From assembly GCF_032918005.1 (NCBI RefSeq), contig NZ_CP136628.1:5937501-6001500 (forward strand): a DNA stretch of 64,000 nucleotides, in the 5' to 3' direction. The stretch comes from Bradyrhizobium sp. NDS-1 (GTDB taxonomy: Bacteria; Pseudomonadota; Alphaproteobacteria; Rhizobiales; Xanthobacteraceae). Positions within the stretch are counted from its first letter, which is position 1; each line of letters begins with the position of its first letter. Under the pieces are notes generated by a model that was given only the letters and a program-made list of their open reading frames with translations, was not told where the DNA came from and did not search any database. Both the position numbers and the translations under genes were made by a program. Shown one piece after another: positions 43,937-54,506 of this stretch.

Positions 43937-45607
43937 TTACGTGGAAAGGCTCGGCAGATCGAGCCCCTTCTCGCGCGCGCAGTCGATCGCGAAGTCGTAG
44001 CCCGCGTCGGCATGGCGCATCACACCGCTCGCAGGATCGTTCCAGAGCACACGTTCGATCCGCTTGGCCGCTTCCGGGGTGCCGTCAGCAACGATCACCA
44101 TGCCGGCGTGCTGCGAATAGCCGATGCCGACGCCGCCGCCATGGTGCAGCGAGACCCAGGTCGCGCCGCTTGCGCAATTGAGCAGCGCGTTCAGCAGCGG
44201 CCAGTCGGACACCGCATCCGATCCGTCCTTCATCGCCTCGGTCTCTCGGTTGGGACTTGCCACCGAGCCGCTGTCGAGATGATCGCGGCCGATCACGATC
44301 GGGGCTTTCAACTCGCCGCGCGCCACCATCTCGTTGAAGGCAAGGCCGAGCCGGTGACGATCGCCAAGGCCGACCCAGCAGATCCGTGCCGGCAGGCCCT
44401 GGAATTTGATGCGCGCCTTCGCCATGTCGAGCCAATTGTGCAGATGCTTGTCGTCAGGCATCAGCTCCTTCACCTTCGCGTCGGTCCTGAAGATGTCCTC
44501 AGGGTCGCCCGAGAGCGCGGCCCAGCGGAACGGGCCGACCCCGCGGCAGAACAGAGGGCGGATATAGGCGGGCACGAAGCCCGGGAAATCGAACGCGTTC
44601 TTGAGGCCCATGTCCTGCGCCATCTGGCGGATGTTGTTGCCGTAGTCGAGCGTCGGAATGCCCTGCGCGTGGAAGTCCAGCATGGCCTGGACGTGCTCGA
44701 CCATCGAGGTCTTGGAGGCGCGCTCGACCGCCTTCGGATCGGAGCCCCGCCTGGCTTCCCACTCGGCGAGCGTCCAACCCTTCGGCAAGTATCCGTTGAC
44801 CGGATCATGCGCGCTGGTCTGGTCGGTGACGATGTCGGGCTTGACACCGCGGCGCACCAGCTCAGGAAAAATCTCCGCGGCGTTGCCGAGCAGGCCGACC
44901 GAAATGGCCTGCTTCGTCTTCGCGGCGTCAGCCATGATCGCCAGCGCTTCGTCGAGCGTTGCAGCCTGCTGGTCGAGATAACCGGTGCGTAGCCGCATCT
45001 CGATGCGGCTCGGCTGGCATTCGACCGCGAGCATCGAGGCGCCGGCCATGGTCGCCGCCAGCGGCTGCGCACCGCCCATGCCACCAAGGCCGGCGGTGAG
45101 GATCCATTTGCCGGCGAGGCTGCCGCCGTAATGGCGACGTCCGACCTCGACGAAGGTCTCGTAGGTGCCCTGCACGATGCCCTGGCTGCCGATATAGATC
45201 CAGGAGCCGGCCGTCATCTGACCGTACATCATCAGGCCCTTGCGATCGAGCTCGTTGAAATGATCGAGCGTCGCCCAGTGCGGCACGATGTTGGAGTTCG
45301 CGATCAGCACGCGCGGCGCGTCAGCGTGGGTGCGAAACACGCCGACCGGCTTGCCGGACTGGACCAGCAGCGTCTGGTCGGCTTCGAGCCTGCGCAGGGC
45401 CGCAACGATCCGGTCAAAACTCTCCCAGTCGCGCGCGGCGCGGCCGATGCCGCCATAGACGACGAGCTCGCTCGGGCGCTCCGCGACGTCGGGATCGAGG
45501 TTGTTCATCAGCATGCGCAGCGGCGCTTCCGTCAGCCAGCTCTTGGCGCTGATATCGCTGCCGCGGGGAGCGCGGATGGTGCGGTCATTGTCCAGTCGGC
45601 GGTTCAT
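43937..45607 (-). CDS. hutU: Urocanate hydratase
   Basis: 556 aa, the usual family size. It converts urocanate to imidazolonepropionate with NAD as electrophile. Signatures: [52 protein letters not shown] and the active-site cysteine in [21 protein letters not shown] ribosome-binding site. It follows hutH by nine bases. Confidence 0.97.
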   Translation of the reverse strand: MNRRLDNDRTIRAPRGSDISAKSWLTEAPLRMLMNNLDPDVAERPSELVVYGGIGRAARDWESFDRIVAALRRLEADQTLLVQSGKPVGVFRTHADAPRVLIANSNIVPHWATLDHFNELDRKGLMMYGQMTAGSWIYIGSQGIVQGTYETFVEVGRRHYGGSLAGKWILTAGLGGMGGAQPLAATMAGASMLAVECQPSRIEMRLRTGYLDQQAATLDEALAIMADAAKTKQAISVGLLGNAAEIFPELVRRGVKPDIVTDQTSAHDPVNGYLPKGWTLAEWEARRGSDPKAVERASKTSMVEHVQAMLDFHAQGIPTLDYGNNIRQMAQDMGLKNAFDFPGFVPAYIRPLFCRGVGPFRWAALSGDPEDIFRTDAKVKELMPDDKHLHNWLDMAKARIKFQGLPARICWVGLGDRHRLGLAFNEMVARGELKAPIVIGRDHLDSGSVASPNRETEAMKDGSDAVSDWPLLNALLNCASGATWVSLHHGGGVGIGYSQHAGMVIVADGTPEAAKRIERVLWNDPASGVMRHADAGYDFAIDCAREKGLDLPSLST

Positions 45608-45616
45608 GCGGACCTC

Positions 45617-47176
45617 TTAATCAAGTCTCGGAAACGGATCTGATGAAAGTGCCGCGATCGCCGCGGCCGGAAGTGCATCGGCCTCGACCAGCGCGGCGGC
45701 CTTGGCGAGATCGCCGGCCATGTAGCGATCAGCGCCGAGCGCGGGCACCTGCTCGCGCAGCGCGGCGATGACGGCAATGAGCGGCACGCTGGTCGCATGC
45801 GGCGCGCGCAGCGTGATGCCTTGCGCGGCGACCAGCAGCTCGATGCCGAGGATGGCGGCGAGATTGTCGGCCATGTCGGACAGGCGCCGCGCGGCATGCG
45901 CCGCCATCGAGACGTGATCTTCCTGATTGGCGCTGGTCGGGGTCGAGTCGATCGAACAGGCAGAAGCGCGCTGCTTGTTCTCGGCATAGAGCGCCGCCGC
46001 CGTCACCTCGGCGATCATGAAGCCGGAATTGATGCCGGGGTCTGGCGTGAGGAACGGCGGCAGGCCGAAATTGAGCGCGGGATCGACCAGCGTTGCGATG
46101 CGCCGCTCGCTGATCGCGCCGATCTCGGACAGGGCAAGCGCGATCGCGTCGGCGGCAAAGGCCACCGGCTCGGCGTGGAAATTGCCGCCGGAGACGATCT
46201 CGCCGCTCTCGACCAGCACCAGCGGATTGTCGGTGACGGCGTTGGCCTCGACGAACAGCGTTCGCGCGGCCTGCGTGATCAGGTCGAGCGCCGCGCCTGC
46301 GACCTGCGGCTGGCAGCGCAGGCAATACGGATCCTGCACGCGCTCGTCGCCTTCGAGATGCGACAGGCGGATGTCACTGCCATCCAGCAGCGCCATCAGC
46401 GTCGCCGCCGCGGCGATCTGCCCGGCATGGCCGCGCAGCGCCTGGATCTCGGGGCGGAACGGCGCGGTCGAGGCCATCGCCGCATCCACCGACAATGCGC
46501 CGGTCACGAGTCCGGCTCGCGCCAGGCGGAATGCACGCAGCACGCCTGATATCGCGTAGGCCGTCGAGAACTGCGTGCCGTTGATCAGCGCGAGGCCTTC
46601 CTTGGGGCCGAGCGTCAACGGCGCAAGGCCGGCGGCGGCGAGCGCCTCGCTGCCGGACACGGTCTTGCCATCAACGATCGCCTGCCCCTCACCGATCATC
46701 ACGGCAGTCATATGTGCCAGCGGGGCAAGATCGCCGGAGGCGCCGACAGAACCCTGCTGCGGCACCAGAGGAAAGACGCCCCGCGCCAGCATGGCCTGCA
46801 ACTGCTCGATCACCTCGCGGCGCACGCCGGAGGCGCCGCGCCCGAGCGAGACGATCTTCAGCGCCATCATCAGGCGAACGATCGGCTCGGGTGTTGCGGG
46901 ACCGACGCCGCAGCAATGCGACACGATCAGATTGCGCTGGAGCAGCTCGGTCTGGTCGGGTGGAATGCGCTTCGACGCCAGCTTCCCGAAGCCCGTGTTG
47001 ATGCCGTAGACGGGGGCTTCGGCTCGCGCGGCCTTCGCGACAATCTCCGCAGCCGCTTCCACGCGCGGCCAGAACGAGGGATCTAGCACAACAGGCGCGC
47101 CTGCAAGCACGCGCGTGAGATCGTCGAGGCTGACCGTTCCCGGCGTGACGACGATCGCTGCCCCCTGCTCCGTCAC
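45617..47176 (-). CDS. hutH: Histidine ammonia-lyase
   Basis: 519 aa. It deaminates histidine to urocanate. The Ala-Ser-Gly that forms the MIO cofactor is in [14 protein letters not shown]. Other motifs: [12 protein letters not shown] and NQEDHVSM. Start: GTG 47176, overlapping the hutI stop (GTGA) with GGAGGGGG ten bases upstream; a TTG at 47188 is less likely. Confidence 0.96.
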   Translation of the reverse strand: MTEQGAAIVVTPGTVSLDDLTRVLAGAPVVLDPSFWPRVEAAAEIVAKAARAEAPVYGINTGFGKLASKRIPPDQTELLQRNLIVSHCCGVGPATPEPIVRLMMALKIVSLGRGASGVRREVIEQLQAMLARGVFPLVPQQGSVGASGDLAPLAHMTAVMIGEGQAIVDGKTVSGSEALAAAGLAPLTLGPKEGLALINGTQFSTAYAISGVLRAFRLARAGLVTGALSVDAAMASTAPFRPEIQALRGHAGQIAAAATLMALLDGSDIRLSHLEGDERVQDPYCLRCQPQVAGAALDLITQAARTLFVEANAVTDNPLVLVESGEIVSGGNFHAEPVAFAADAIALALSEIGAISERRIATLVDPALNFGLPPFLTPDPGINSGFMIAEVTAAALYAENKQRASACSIDSTPTSANQEDHVSMAAHAARRLSDMADNLAAILGIELLVAAQGITLRAPHATSVPLIAVIAALREQVPALGADRYMAGDLAKAAALVEADALPAAAIAALSSDPFPRLD

Positions 47177-48387
47177 TGCCCCCTCCAAACTCTGCGATGC
47201 AGCGGATTGAATCCGATGCGGTAGACGAGTTCAGCAGGCCGCTCGATATCCCAGATCGCGAGATCGCACCATTTGCCGGCTTCCAGCGTCCCGGTTTCAT
47301 CGAGCACGCCGAGCGCCCGCGCGCCTTCACGGGTGACACCCGCAAGGCACTCGGCCACGTTCATCCGGAACAGCGTCGCGGCCATGTTCATGGTGAGCAG
47401 CAACGAGGTCAGTGGCGAGCTGCCGGGATTGCAGTCGGTCGCGAGCGCCATGTGGACGCCGTGCCGGCGAAAGATCTCGACGGGCGGCTTTTGCGTCTCG
47501 CGGATGAAGTAGAATGCGCCGGGCAGCAGCACGGCGACCGTTCCGGCCTTTGCCATCGCGGCGGCGCCGGCCTCGTCGGTGTGCTCGAGGTGATCGGCGG
47601 ACAACGCTGAGAATTTCGCAGCGAGCGCAGCGCCGCCGAGGTTCGAGAGCTGGTCGGCATGAAGCTTGACCGGCAGGCCGAGTCCCGCCGCCGCCTCGAA
47701 CACCCGCGCCGTCTGCTCGGCGGAGAACGCGATGCCCTCCATGAAGGCGTCGACGGCATCTGCAAGGCCAGCCTTTGCAACAGCCGGCAGCATCTCCTTG
47801 CAGACGAGATCGATGTAACGATCCTTGTCGCCGTCGGCTTCCACCGGCAGCGCGTGCGCGCCGAGGAAGGAAGTGCGAATCGCAACCGGCCGTTGACGAC
47901 TGATGCTGCGCGCCGCGGCGAGCTGGCGCATTTCGGTTGCGGTATCGAGGCCATAGCCGGATTTGACCTCGACGGTGGTGGCGCCCTCGCCGATCAGCGC
48001 ATCAAGCCGCGGCAACGCGCTTGCAACGAGCTCGGCCTCACTCGCCTTGCGCGTGGCGGCGACCGTCGAGACGATGCCGCCGCCGGCGCGCGCGATCTCC
48101 TCGTAGCTTGCACCCTTCAAGCGCAGCTCGAATTCGTGGGCGCGGTTGCCGCCGTAGACCAGATGGGTGTGGCAGTCGACGAGCCCCGGCGTGATCCAGC
48201 GCCCCTGGCAATCGATCCGCTCGACGGCGTCCGCATCCGCCGGGAAATCTGCTTCTGCACCGGCGTAAACGATGCGGCCGCCGCGCGCTGCGATCACGCC
48301 ACGCTCGATCTCGCCGAGATCGGGACGGTCCGCCCGCATCGTAGCGAGCCGGGCATTGTGCCAGATCCTGTCGAAGCGCTCTGCCAT
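47173..48387 (-). CDS. hutI: Imidazolonepropionase
   Basis: 404-aa amidohydrolase-fold enzyme that opens imidazolonepropionate to N-formimidoylglutamate. Metal ligands are in [13 protein letters not shown], the KSGYGLD and [10 protein letters not shown] segments, and the Asp in [16 protein letters not shown] ribosome-binding site. First gene of the minus-strand hutI-hutH-hutU unit, divergent from hutF. Confidence 0.96.
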   Translation of the reverse strand: MAERFDRIWHNARLATMRADRPDLGEIERGVIAARGGRIVYAGAEADFPADADAVERIDCQGRWITPGLVDCHTHLVYGGNRAHEFELRLKGASYEEIARAGGGIVSTVAATRKASEAELVASALPRLDALIGEGATTVEVKSGYGLDTATEMRQLAAARSISRQRPVAIRTSFLGAHALPVEADGDKDRYIDLVCKEMLPAVAKAGLADAVDAFMEGIAFSAEQTARVFEAAAGLGLPVKLHADQLSNLGGAALAAKFSALSADHLEHTDEAGAAAMAKAGTVAVLLPGAFYFIRETQKPPVEIFRRHGVHMALATDCNPGSSPLTSLLLTMNMAATLFRMNVAECLAGVTREGARALGVLDETGTLEAGKWCDLAIWDIERPAELVYRIGFNPLHRRVWRGQ

Positions 48388-48417
48388 GCAACGGTCCCTT
48401 CACGTGGGATGCTTGAC

Positions 48418-48437
48418 TTATATGTCTAGACATATAA
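48418..48437. promoter_or_regulatory. Perfect 20-bp palindrome between hutI and hutF, probable HutC operator
   Basis: TTATATGTCTAGACATATAA is perfectly self-complementary. It sits in the 84-bp divergent gap 31 bp ahead of hutI and 34 bp ahead of hutF and includes a TATAAT-like hexamer (48433-48438), so binding would block both directions. HutC-family repressors bind such AT-rich palindromes. Confidence 0.85.
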
Positions 48438-48471
48438 TCGTGGGGCGGTTCTGTCCAGCCGGCGTGTAATC

Positions 48472-49830
48472 ATGACCCGACTGCATTTCGCTTCCGCGCT
48501 CCTGCCCTCGGGCTGGGCCAATGACGTGCGGGTGGTGATCACCGCCGGCGCGATCGCGGAGGTGACGCCGGGCGTGACGCCGGCTGCCGGTGATGAGCGC
48601 CACGCCATCGCGCTACCGGGGCTGGCGAGCCTGCACAGCCACGCCTTCCAGCGCGGCATGGCCGGGCTCGCGGAGCTGCGCGGTGACAGCACCGACACGT
48701 TCTGGACCTGGCGCGAGACGATGTATCGCTTCGCCCTCGCCATGACGCCTGATGACGTCGCCTCTGTCGCGACGCTGCTTTACGTCGAGATGCTGGAGCA
48801 GGGTTTCACCCGCGTCGGCGAATTCCACTATCTACACCACGACCGCGACGGCTCTCTCTATGCCGATATTGCCGAGATGGCTGCGCGGATTGCGCAAGCT
48901 GCCGAGGCCTCCGGCATTGCTCTGACGCTGCTGCCGAGTTTCTATGCGCACGGCTCGTTCGGCGGCGCGGCGCCGCATGCTGGCCAGCGCCGGTTCATTT
49001 GCTCGGTCGATCAGTTCGCGACATTGATATCAGCATCGCGCAAGGCGATCAGCGCATTGCCGGGCGCCAATATCGGCATCGCACCGCACAGCCTGCGTGC
49101 GGTCACGCCGGACGAGCTTGCGGCGATCATTCCACTGGCCGACGGCGGGCCGGTGCATATCCACGCCGCCGAGCAGGTCCGGGAAGTCGAGGATTGCCTG
49201 GCCTGGTCGGGTCGCCGCCCGGTGCAATGGCTGCTGGCGCACGCGCCCGTCGATCGGCGCTGGTGCCTCATTCACGCAACTCATACGACGGACGAGGAAG
49301 TCGCCGCTTTCGCACGGACCGGCGCTGTCGCCGGCCTCTGCCCCATCACCGAGGCGAGCCTTGGCGACGGCATCTTTCCCGCGCGCGAATTCCTCGATGC
49401 CGGCGGCGCGTTCGGTATCGGCACAGATTCGAACGTGCTGGTCGGCGTCACCGACGAATTGCGCCAGCTCGAATACGGCCAGCGGCTGAAGCACCGCGCG
49501 CGCAACGTGCTCTCCGCCGGTGCAGGTCGCTCGACGGGACGCACGTTGTTCGACCACGCTCTTGCGGGCGGCGCGCAGGCGCTGGCGCAGCCGACAGTCG
49601 GCCTCGCAGCCGGCGCGCGCGCCGACATCGTCACCCTCGACACGACGCATCCTTCGCTGGCGGGGCGCGCCGGCGACGCGGCGATCGACGGCTGGGTCTT
49701 TGCCGCAGGGACTGGCGCGATCGATTGCGTCTGGGCCGGCGGCCGCAAGGTCGTGGAAGGCGGCCGGCACAGATTGCGCCAGGCCGCACGCGAACGCTTC
49801 AACGCGACAGTGCGGAGGCTCGTCGCATGA
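48472..49830 (+). CDS. hutF: Formimidoylglutamate deiminase
   Basis: 452 aa, amidohydrolase fold. It turns N-formimidoylglutamate into N-formylglutamate and ammonia. Evidence: metal motif SLHSHAFQRGMAG, HIHAAEQVREVEDC and GIGTDSNV. Presence of hutF means the five-step hut route. The ribosome-binding site is weak. Its stop overlaps the hutC start (ATGA). Confidence 0.95.
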   Translation: MTRLHFASALLPSGWANDVRVVITAGAIAEVTPGVTPAAGDERHAIALPGLASLHSHAFQRGMAGLAELRGDSTDTFWTWRETMYRFALAMTPDDVASVATLLYVEMLEQGFTRVGEFHYLHHDRDGSLYADIAEMAARIAQAAEASGIALTLLPSFYAHGSFGGAAPHAGQRRFICSVDQFATLISASRKAISALPGANIGIAPHSLRAVTPDELAAIIPLADGGPVHIHAAEQVREVEDCLAWSGRRPVQWLLAHAPVDRRWCLIHATHTTDEEVAAFARTGAVAGLCPITEASLGDGIFPAREFLDAGGAFGIGTDSNVLVGVTDELRQLEYGQRLKHRARNVLSAGAGRSTGRTLFDHALAGGAQALAQPTVGLAAGARADIVTLDTTHPSLAGRAGDAAIDGWVFAAGTGAIDCVWAGGRKVVEGGRHRLRQAARERFNATVRRLVA

Positions 49831-50555
49831 GCCTCGCGACCGATACCGCCGACAAGCCGACGCTCTACAAGCGCATACGTGCCGACATCGAGAAACGCAT
49901 CCTGACCGGCGAATGGCCGCCCGGACATCGCATCCCGTTCGAGCACGAGCTGGTGGCACGTTACGGCTGCTCGCGCATGACGGTGAACAAGGCGCTGTCG
50001 GAGCTCGCGCAAGCCGATTTGATCGAGCGGCGGCGGCGTGCCGGCTCCTTCGTGCGCCGGCCGCAGCATCAGTCGGCGGTGCTCAAGATCGCCGACATCC
50101 GCGCCGAGATCACCGCGCTGGGGCGCGCATACGGCTATGAGCTGATTCATCGCAAGCTGCGCACCGCGACTACCGCCGACCGCGATCGCCTCGGCGTGAA
50201 GAAGGCCGGCAAGGTGGTCTCGATCACCTGCCGGCACAGCGCTGACAGCGTGCCGTTTGCCGTCGAAGACAGGCTGATCGACCTTGCATCCGTGCCGGAT
50301 GCCGCGACCGCCGATTTCTCGCGCGAGCCGCCCGGCTCGTGGCTGCTTCACCATGTTCCATGGACCGAAGCCGAGCACACGATTAGCGCCATCGTTGCGG
50401 ATGACCACACGGCGGACGCGCTCGCGATCGCAGTCGGCGCCCCCTGTCTCGTGATCGACCGTTACACCTGGCGTAGCGCGCGCACGATCACCGCGGTGCG
50501 CCTGCTCTATCCCGGTGACTCTCACCGCCTTGTCGCGCGATTCAAGGGAGGCTGA
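49827..50555 (+). CDS. hutC: GntR-family repressor of histidine utilisation
   Basis: 242 aa. The N-terminal winged helix reads YKRIRADIEKRILTGEWPPG, then YGCSRMTVNKALSELAQADL and IERRRRAGSFV. The C-terminal UTRA domain would bind urocanate. It overlaps hutF by four bases. The palindrome at 48418-48437 is its probable site. Confidence 0.95.
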   Translation: MSLATDTADKPTLYKRIRADIEKRILTGEWPPGHRIPFEHELVARYGCSRMTVNKALSELAQADLIERRRRAGSFVRRPQHQSAVLKIADIRAEITALGRAYGYELIHRKLRTATTADRDRLGVKKAGKVVSITCRHSADSVPFAVEDRLIDLASVPDAATADFSREPPGSWLLHHVPWTEAEHTISAIVADDHTADALAIAVGAPCLVIDRYTWRSARTITAVRLLYPGDSHRLVARFKGG

Positions 50556-50640
50556 GAGGGAATGTCGGCACAAATCGTGCAACGCTTCATGAAGAGACCA
50601 ACAGGACGTCAATCCATCGATCGGCAAGAGGACGACAATC

Positions 50641-51585
50641 ATGCGTAATTCGACGATATTTGCGACAATCATTGCTCTGGCGGCCTCCACTCCCGTGCTC
50701 GCCGACGACGTCAAGGTCGGCGTCGGCATCTCCGGATGGACCGGCTTTGCGCCGCTGACGCTGGCGAAGGAGGCCGGCATCTTCAAGAAGAACGGCCTCG
50801 ACGTCACGATCAAGAAAATCCCGCAGAAAGACCGCCATCTCGCCATCGCCTCCGGCGATATCCAGTGCGCGGCAACCACGGTCGAGACCTGGATCTCCTG
50901 GAACGCCAATGGCGTTGCGACCAAGCAGATCTTCCAGCTCGACAAGAGCTTCGGCGCCGACGGCATGGCCGTGCGCAACGACGTCAGCGCGATCAAGGAC
51001 CTGAAGGGCAAGACCGTCGCGGCCTCCGCGCCCGGCACCTCGCCCTATTTCGCGCTGGCCTGGATGCTGAAGAAGAACGGCCTTTCGGTGAAGGACGTCA
51101 CTGTCGTCAACCTCGAGCCGGCTGCCGCTGCACAGGCCTTCGTCTCCGGCCAGAACGATGCAGCGATGACCTATGAGCCGTATCTTTCGACGGTGCGCGC
51201 CGCGCCCGACAAGGGCAAGATCATCGCCACCACGCTGGACTATCCAATGGTCATGGACACCTTCGGCTGCACGCCGAAGTTCCTCACCGACAATCCCAAG
51301 GCCGCCAAGGCGCTCGCCGACAGCTACTTCGAGGCGCTCGAGATGATCGCCAAGGACCAGGCCAAGGCTTACGAGATCATGGGCGCCGACGTGAAGCAGA
51401 CCGGCGAGCAGTTCGGCAACTCGGCGAAATATCTGCGCTGGCAGGACAAGGCCGCGAACCAGAAGTTCTTTGCCGGCGACTTCCTGACGTTCAACAAGGA
51501 GGCGGCCGACCTGCTGCTCGAAATCGGCATCATCAAGGCCGCGCCGAAGGTCGAGGACCTCTTCGACGCGAGCTACATCAAGTAA
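50641..51585 (+). CDS. ABC transporter substrate-binding protein (NitT/TauT type) near hut genes
   Basis: 314 aa with a signal peptide (STPVLADD). The fold signature is GISGWTGFAPLTLAKEAGIF and LKGKTVAASAPGTSP. It starts a four-gene group with permease, ATPase and an M20 amidohydrolase, downstream of hutC in the same direction. The ligand may be a histidine-pathway compound such as formylglutamate or urocanate, or something unrelated. Confidence 0.9.
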   Translation: MRNSTIFATIIALAASTPVLADDVKVGVGISGWTGFAPLTLAKEAGIFKKNGLDVTIKKIPQKDRHLAIASGDIQCAATTVETWISWNANGVATKQIFQLDKSFGADGMAVRNDVSAIKDLKGKTVAASAPGTSPYFALAWMLKKNGLSVKDVTVVNLEPAAAAQAFVSGQNDAAMTYEPYLSTVRAAPDKGKIIATTLDYPMVMDTFGCTPKFLTDNPKAAKALADSYFEALEMIAKDQAKAYEIMGADVKQTGEQFGNSAKYLRWQDKAANQKFFAGDFLTFNKEAADLLLEIGIIKAAPKVEDLFDASYIK

Positions 51586-51599
51586 ACCCCTCGAGAGCC

Positions 51600-51627
51600 G
51601 CCGGCCCCGTCTCGCGGCAGGGCCGGC
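51600..51627 (+). promoter_or_regulatory. Hairpin between binding protein and permease genes
   Basis: GCCGGCCC and GGGCCGGC pair perfectly (8 bp, 12-base loop) 15 bases after the binding-protein stop. No T run follows. Such hairpins often make the binding protein more abundant than the membrane part. Confidence 0.55.
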
Positions 51628-51658
51628 AAATCTGTTCAGCGCCCGGATAGACAGTTTG

Positions 51659-52432
51659 ATGCGTCCCCTGGACCCTGTTACATCGAAGCAGCGCGTGGCC
51701 TACGGCCTCGCGTTCTTCGTTCTTTTCGTTGCCCTCTGGTCGTGGGCGACGCTCGGCGGCCATGTGTCGAAGACCTTTCTCGCAAACCCCTTGACCATGG
51801 TGCAGGAGGGTTATGACCTCTTGGCCAAACAGGGATTCGCCTACGACATTGGCATGACGATCTGGCGCGTCGTCGGAGGCTTCGCGCTCGCGGCCATCAT
51901 CGCGGTCCCGCTCGGCGTGCTGATGGGCGCCTACAAGCCGGTCGAAGCCTTCCTCGAACCGTTCGTCTCCTTCGCGCGCTATCTGCCCGCCTCCGCCTTC
52001 ATCCCGCTCCTGATCCTGTGGGCCGGTATCGGTGAATTGCAGAAGCTGCTCGTCATCTTCATCGGCTCGGTGTTCCAGGTCATCCTGATGGTCGCAGTCA
52101 CGGTGGGCGCCACCCGGCGCGATCTGGTCGAGGCGGCCTATACGCTCGGGGCCAGCGACCGCGGTATCATCCGCCGCGTACTGCTGCCCTCCTCCGCCCC
52201 CGAGATCGCGGAAATCCTGCGGCTGGTGCTGGGCTGGGCCTGGACCTACGTCATCGTCGCCGAACTGATCGGCTCGTCCTCGGGCATCGGCCACATGATC
52301 ACCGACAGTCAGGCGCTGCTCAACACCGGCCAGATCATCTTCGGCATCATCGTGATCGGCCTGATCGGCCTCCTCTCGGATTTCATGTTCAAGGCGTTCA
52401 ACGCCTGGCTGTTTCCGTGGAGGCTCGCATGA
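51659..52432 (+). CDS. ABC transporter permease (NitT/TauT type)
   Basis: 257 aa with about six hydrophobic segments. The EAA-type loop is in VEAAYTLGASDRGIIRRVLL. ATG 51659 is preferred to a TTG three bases before it. It overlaps the ATPase start by four bases (ATGA). Confidence 0.92.
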   Translation: MRPLDPVTSKQRVAYGLAFFVLFVALWSWATLGGHVSKTFLANPLTMVQEGYDLLAKQGFAYDIGMTIWRVVGGFALAAIIAVPLGVLMGAYKPVEAFLEPFVSFARYLPASAFIPLLILWAGIGELQKLLVIFIGSVFQVILMVAVTVGATRRDLVEAAYTLGASDRGIIRRVLLPSSAPEIAEILRLVLGWAWTYVIVAELIGSSSGIGHMITDSQALLNTGQIIFGIIVIGLIGLLSDFMFKAFNAWLFPWRLA

Positions 52433-53214
52433 CGATCCTCAAGATCGAACAGGTCTCGCGCACATTCCCCGCACGCCACGGCAACGCGCCGACCAAGGCG
52501 CTGGAGCCGACCGACCTCACCATCGGCAACAACGACTTCGTCACCATCCTCGGCCCTTCCGGCTGCGGCAAGTCCACGCTGCTCCGCATCGTCGCCGGCC
52601 TCGATCGTCCGACCGGCGGTCGCGTCACGCTCGATGGGCGCGAAGTCACCGGGCCGGGAGCCGATCGCGGCATGGTTTTCCAGTCCTACACGCTGTTTCC
52701 CTGGCTCAGCGTGCGCGAGAACATCGCCTTCGGCCTGCGCGAGCGCGGTGGGGCCGAGGCGGAGCGCAACAAGGTCGCCGACACCCTCATCCGTCAGGTC
52801 GGATTGTCCGGCTTCGAGAACCATTGGCCCAAGCAACTCTCCGGCGGCATGCAGCAGCGTACGGCGATTGCCCGCGCGCTCGCCAACGATCCCAAGATCC
52901 TGCTGCTCGACGAGCCGTTCGGTGCGCTCGACAACCAGACCCGCGCCCTGATGCAGGAGATGCTGCTCGGGATCTGGGAGCGCGACCAGAAGACCGTGCT
53001 GTTCGTGACCCACGACATCGAGGAAGCGATCTTCCTCGGCAGCCGCGTCATCGTCATGACTGCACGCCCCGGCCGGATCAAGGCCGAGATCAATGTGGAG
53101 CTGCCGCATCCGCGCTCCTACAAGATCAAGACGACGCCGGAGTTCGTCCAGCTCAAGGAGCGGCTGGTCGAGGAGATCCGCACCGAGGCGCTCAAGGTTG
53201 CCGGACATGCCTGA
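52429..53214 (+). CDS. ABC transporter ATP-binding protein (NitT/TauT type)
   Basis: 261 aa. Walker A GPSGCGKST, Q-loop MVFQSYTLFPWL, signature LSGGMQQR, Walker B LLLDEPFGALD and H-loop VTHDIEEA are all canonical. It starts at the ATG overlapping the permease stop; an in-frame ATG at 52417 exists. It overlaps the next gene by eight bases. Confidence 0.94.
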   Translation: MTILKIEQVSRTFPARHGNAPTKALEPTDLTIGNNDFVTILGPSGCGKSTLLRIVAGLDRPTGGRVTLDGREVTGPGADRGMVFQSYTLFPWLSVRENIAFGLRERGGAEAERNKVADTLIRQVGLSGFENHWPKQLSGGMQQRTAIARALANDPKILLLDEPFGALDNQTRALMQEMLLGIWERDQKTVLFVTHDIEEAIFLGSRVIVMTARPGRIKAEINVELPHPRSYKIKTTPEFVQLKERLVEEIRTEALKVAGHA

Positions 53215-54439
53215 CACAAATCCGCGCGCCAATGGTCAGCGCGTTCTCGCCGATCTCAATGCGCTCCGTGCCATCGGCGCTTACAAAACCGGTGTGCACA
53301 AGCCGACCTTCTCCGAGCCGCACAAGCTTTCGCTCGAATGGCTGATGCGCGAGCTGCCCGCGGCGCGTCTCTCCGCTTCGATCGACGGAATCGGCAACGT
53401 CTTCGGCACCAGCGCCAAGCCCGGGCCCAAGCTGCTGGCCGGCTCGCACCTGGAAAGCCAGAACTATGCCGGATGGCTCGATGGCCCGCTCGGCGTCGTC
53501 TACGCGCTCGAGGCTGCCCGCGTGCTCAATGCCGATCCTTCCGTCAAGGGCGCGGTCGAAGTCGCCGCCTGGTGCGACGAGGAAGGACATTTCGGCCATT
53601 TCCTCGGCTCGCGCTCCTATGTCGGGCAAGTGACGGAAGCCGACATCGACGCCGCACGCGACCGCACCAGCGGCCGCACCATGCGCGACGCGCTCGCCGA
53701 TATGGGGCTCGCCAACCGCCCGCGCGTCGGCGTCGAGCCGGGCCGCCACGTCGGATATCTCGAGGCGCATATCGAGCAGGGCGACACGCTCGAAAGCGGC
53801 AGGCTCGCGGTCGGGGTCGTGACCTCCATCGTCGGCATCTGGCAATACCAGATCAATTTCACCGGCGAGCAGAATCACGCGGGCACCACGCGGATGGCCG
53901 TGCGCAGGGATGCAGGCCTGGCGCTGGCAAAATTCTGCGTCGCGCTCGACGAGCGTTTTCCGGCCGCCTGCGGCCCACGCACGGTTTGGACAACCGGCCG
54001 CATCACGCTCGATCCGGGCGCACCGAGCATCATTCCGGGCGGAGCCGAAATGCTGTTCCAGATCCGCGATGACGATCCAGCCGTCATCGCCCGGCTCGAG
54101 CAGTTGCTCCGGACTATGGCGGACGAGGCCAGTGCGAGCGGTCCCTGCACCGTCGCCGTGACGAAGCTGCGCACCGGCGCGCCCGCCATGATGAACGCCC
54201 GCTTCCAGGATGCGATCGAAGCCGCGAGCAAGGCGCTCGCCGGTGGGCGATCCATTCGCATGCCCAGTGGCGCCGGTCACGATGCGCAGATGCTGGCAAC
54301 GGTCATGCCCGCCGGCATGCTGTTCGTGCCGTCGATCGGCGGCATCAGTCATCACTGGACTGAAAACACCGCCGACGCCGATATCGTCACCGGTGCAGAG
54401 GTCTTCGTCGACGCCTGCCTGCGAATCCTCGGCGGCTGA
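53207..54439 (+). CDS. M20-family amidohydrolase (carbamoylase/allantoate-type)
   Basis: 410-aa zinc-dependent enzyme of the N-carbamoyl-L-amino-acid hydrolase / allantoate amidohydrolase group. Metal and substrate motifs: GSHLESQNYAGWLDGPLGV, AAWCDEEGHFG, EAHIEQGDTLE and GEQNHAGTTRM. It overlaps the ABC ATPase, so the importer and the hydrolase act on the same compound. No hutG is seen in the window, and an N-formyl or N-carbamoyl amino acid would be a fitting substrate (inference). Confidence 0.9.
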   Translation: MPDTNPRANGQRVLADLNALRAIGAYKTGVHKPTFSEPHKLSLEWLMRELPAARLSASIDGIGNVFGTSAKPGPKLLAGSHLESQNYAGWLDGPLGVVYALEAARVLNADPSVKGAVEVAAWCDEEGHFGHFLGSRSYVGQVTEADIDAARDRTSGRTMRDALADMGLANRPRVGVEPGRHVGYLEAHIEQGDTLESGRLAVGVVTSIVGIWQYQINFTGEQNHAGTTRMAVRRDAGLALAKFCVALDERFPAACGPRTVWTTGRITLDPGAPSIIPGGAEMLFQIRDDDPAVIARLEQLLRTMADEASASGPCTVAVTKLRTGAPAMMNARFQDAIEAASKALAGGRSIRMPSGAGHDAQMLATVMPAGMLFVPSIGGISHHWTENTADADIVTGAEVFVDACLRILGG

Positions 54440-54506
54440 CATGACGACAACCGATTGCGCGATCCGGAGCGGATGCTGCGGGCAGGCGTCCCGCATCACC
54501 GGGGGT

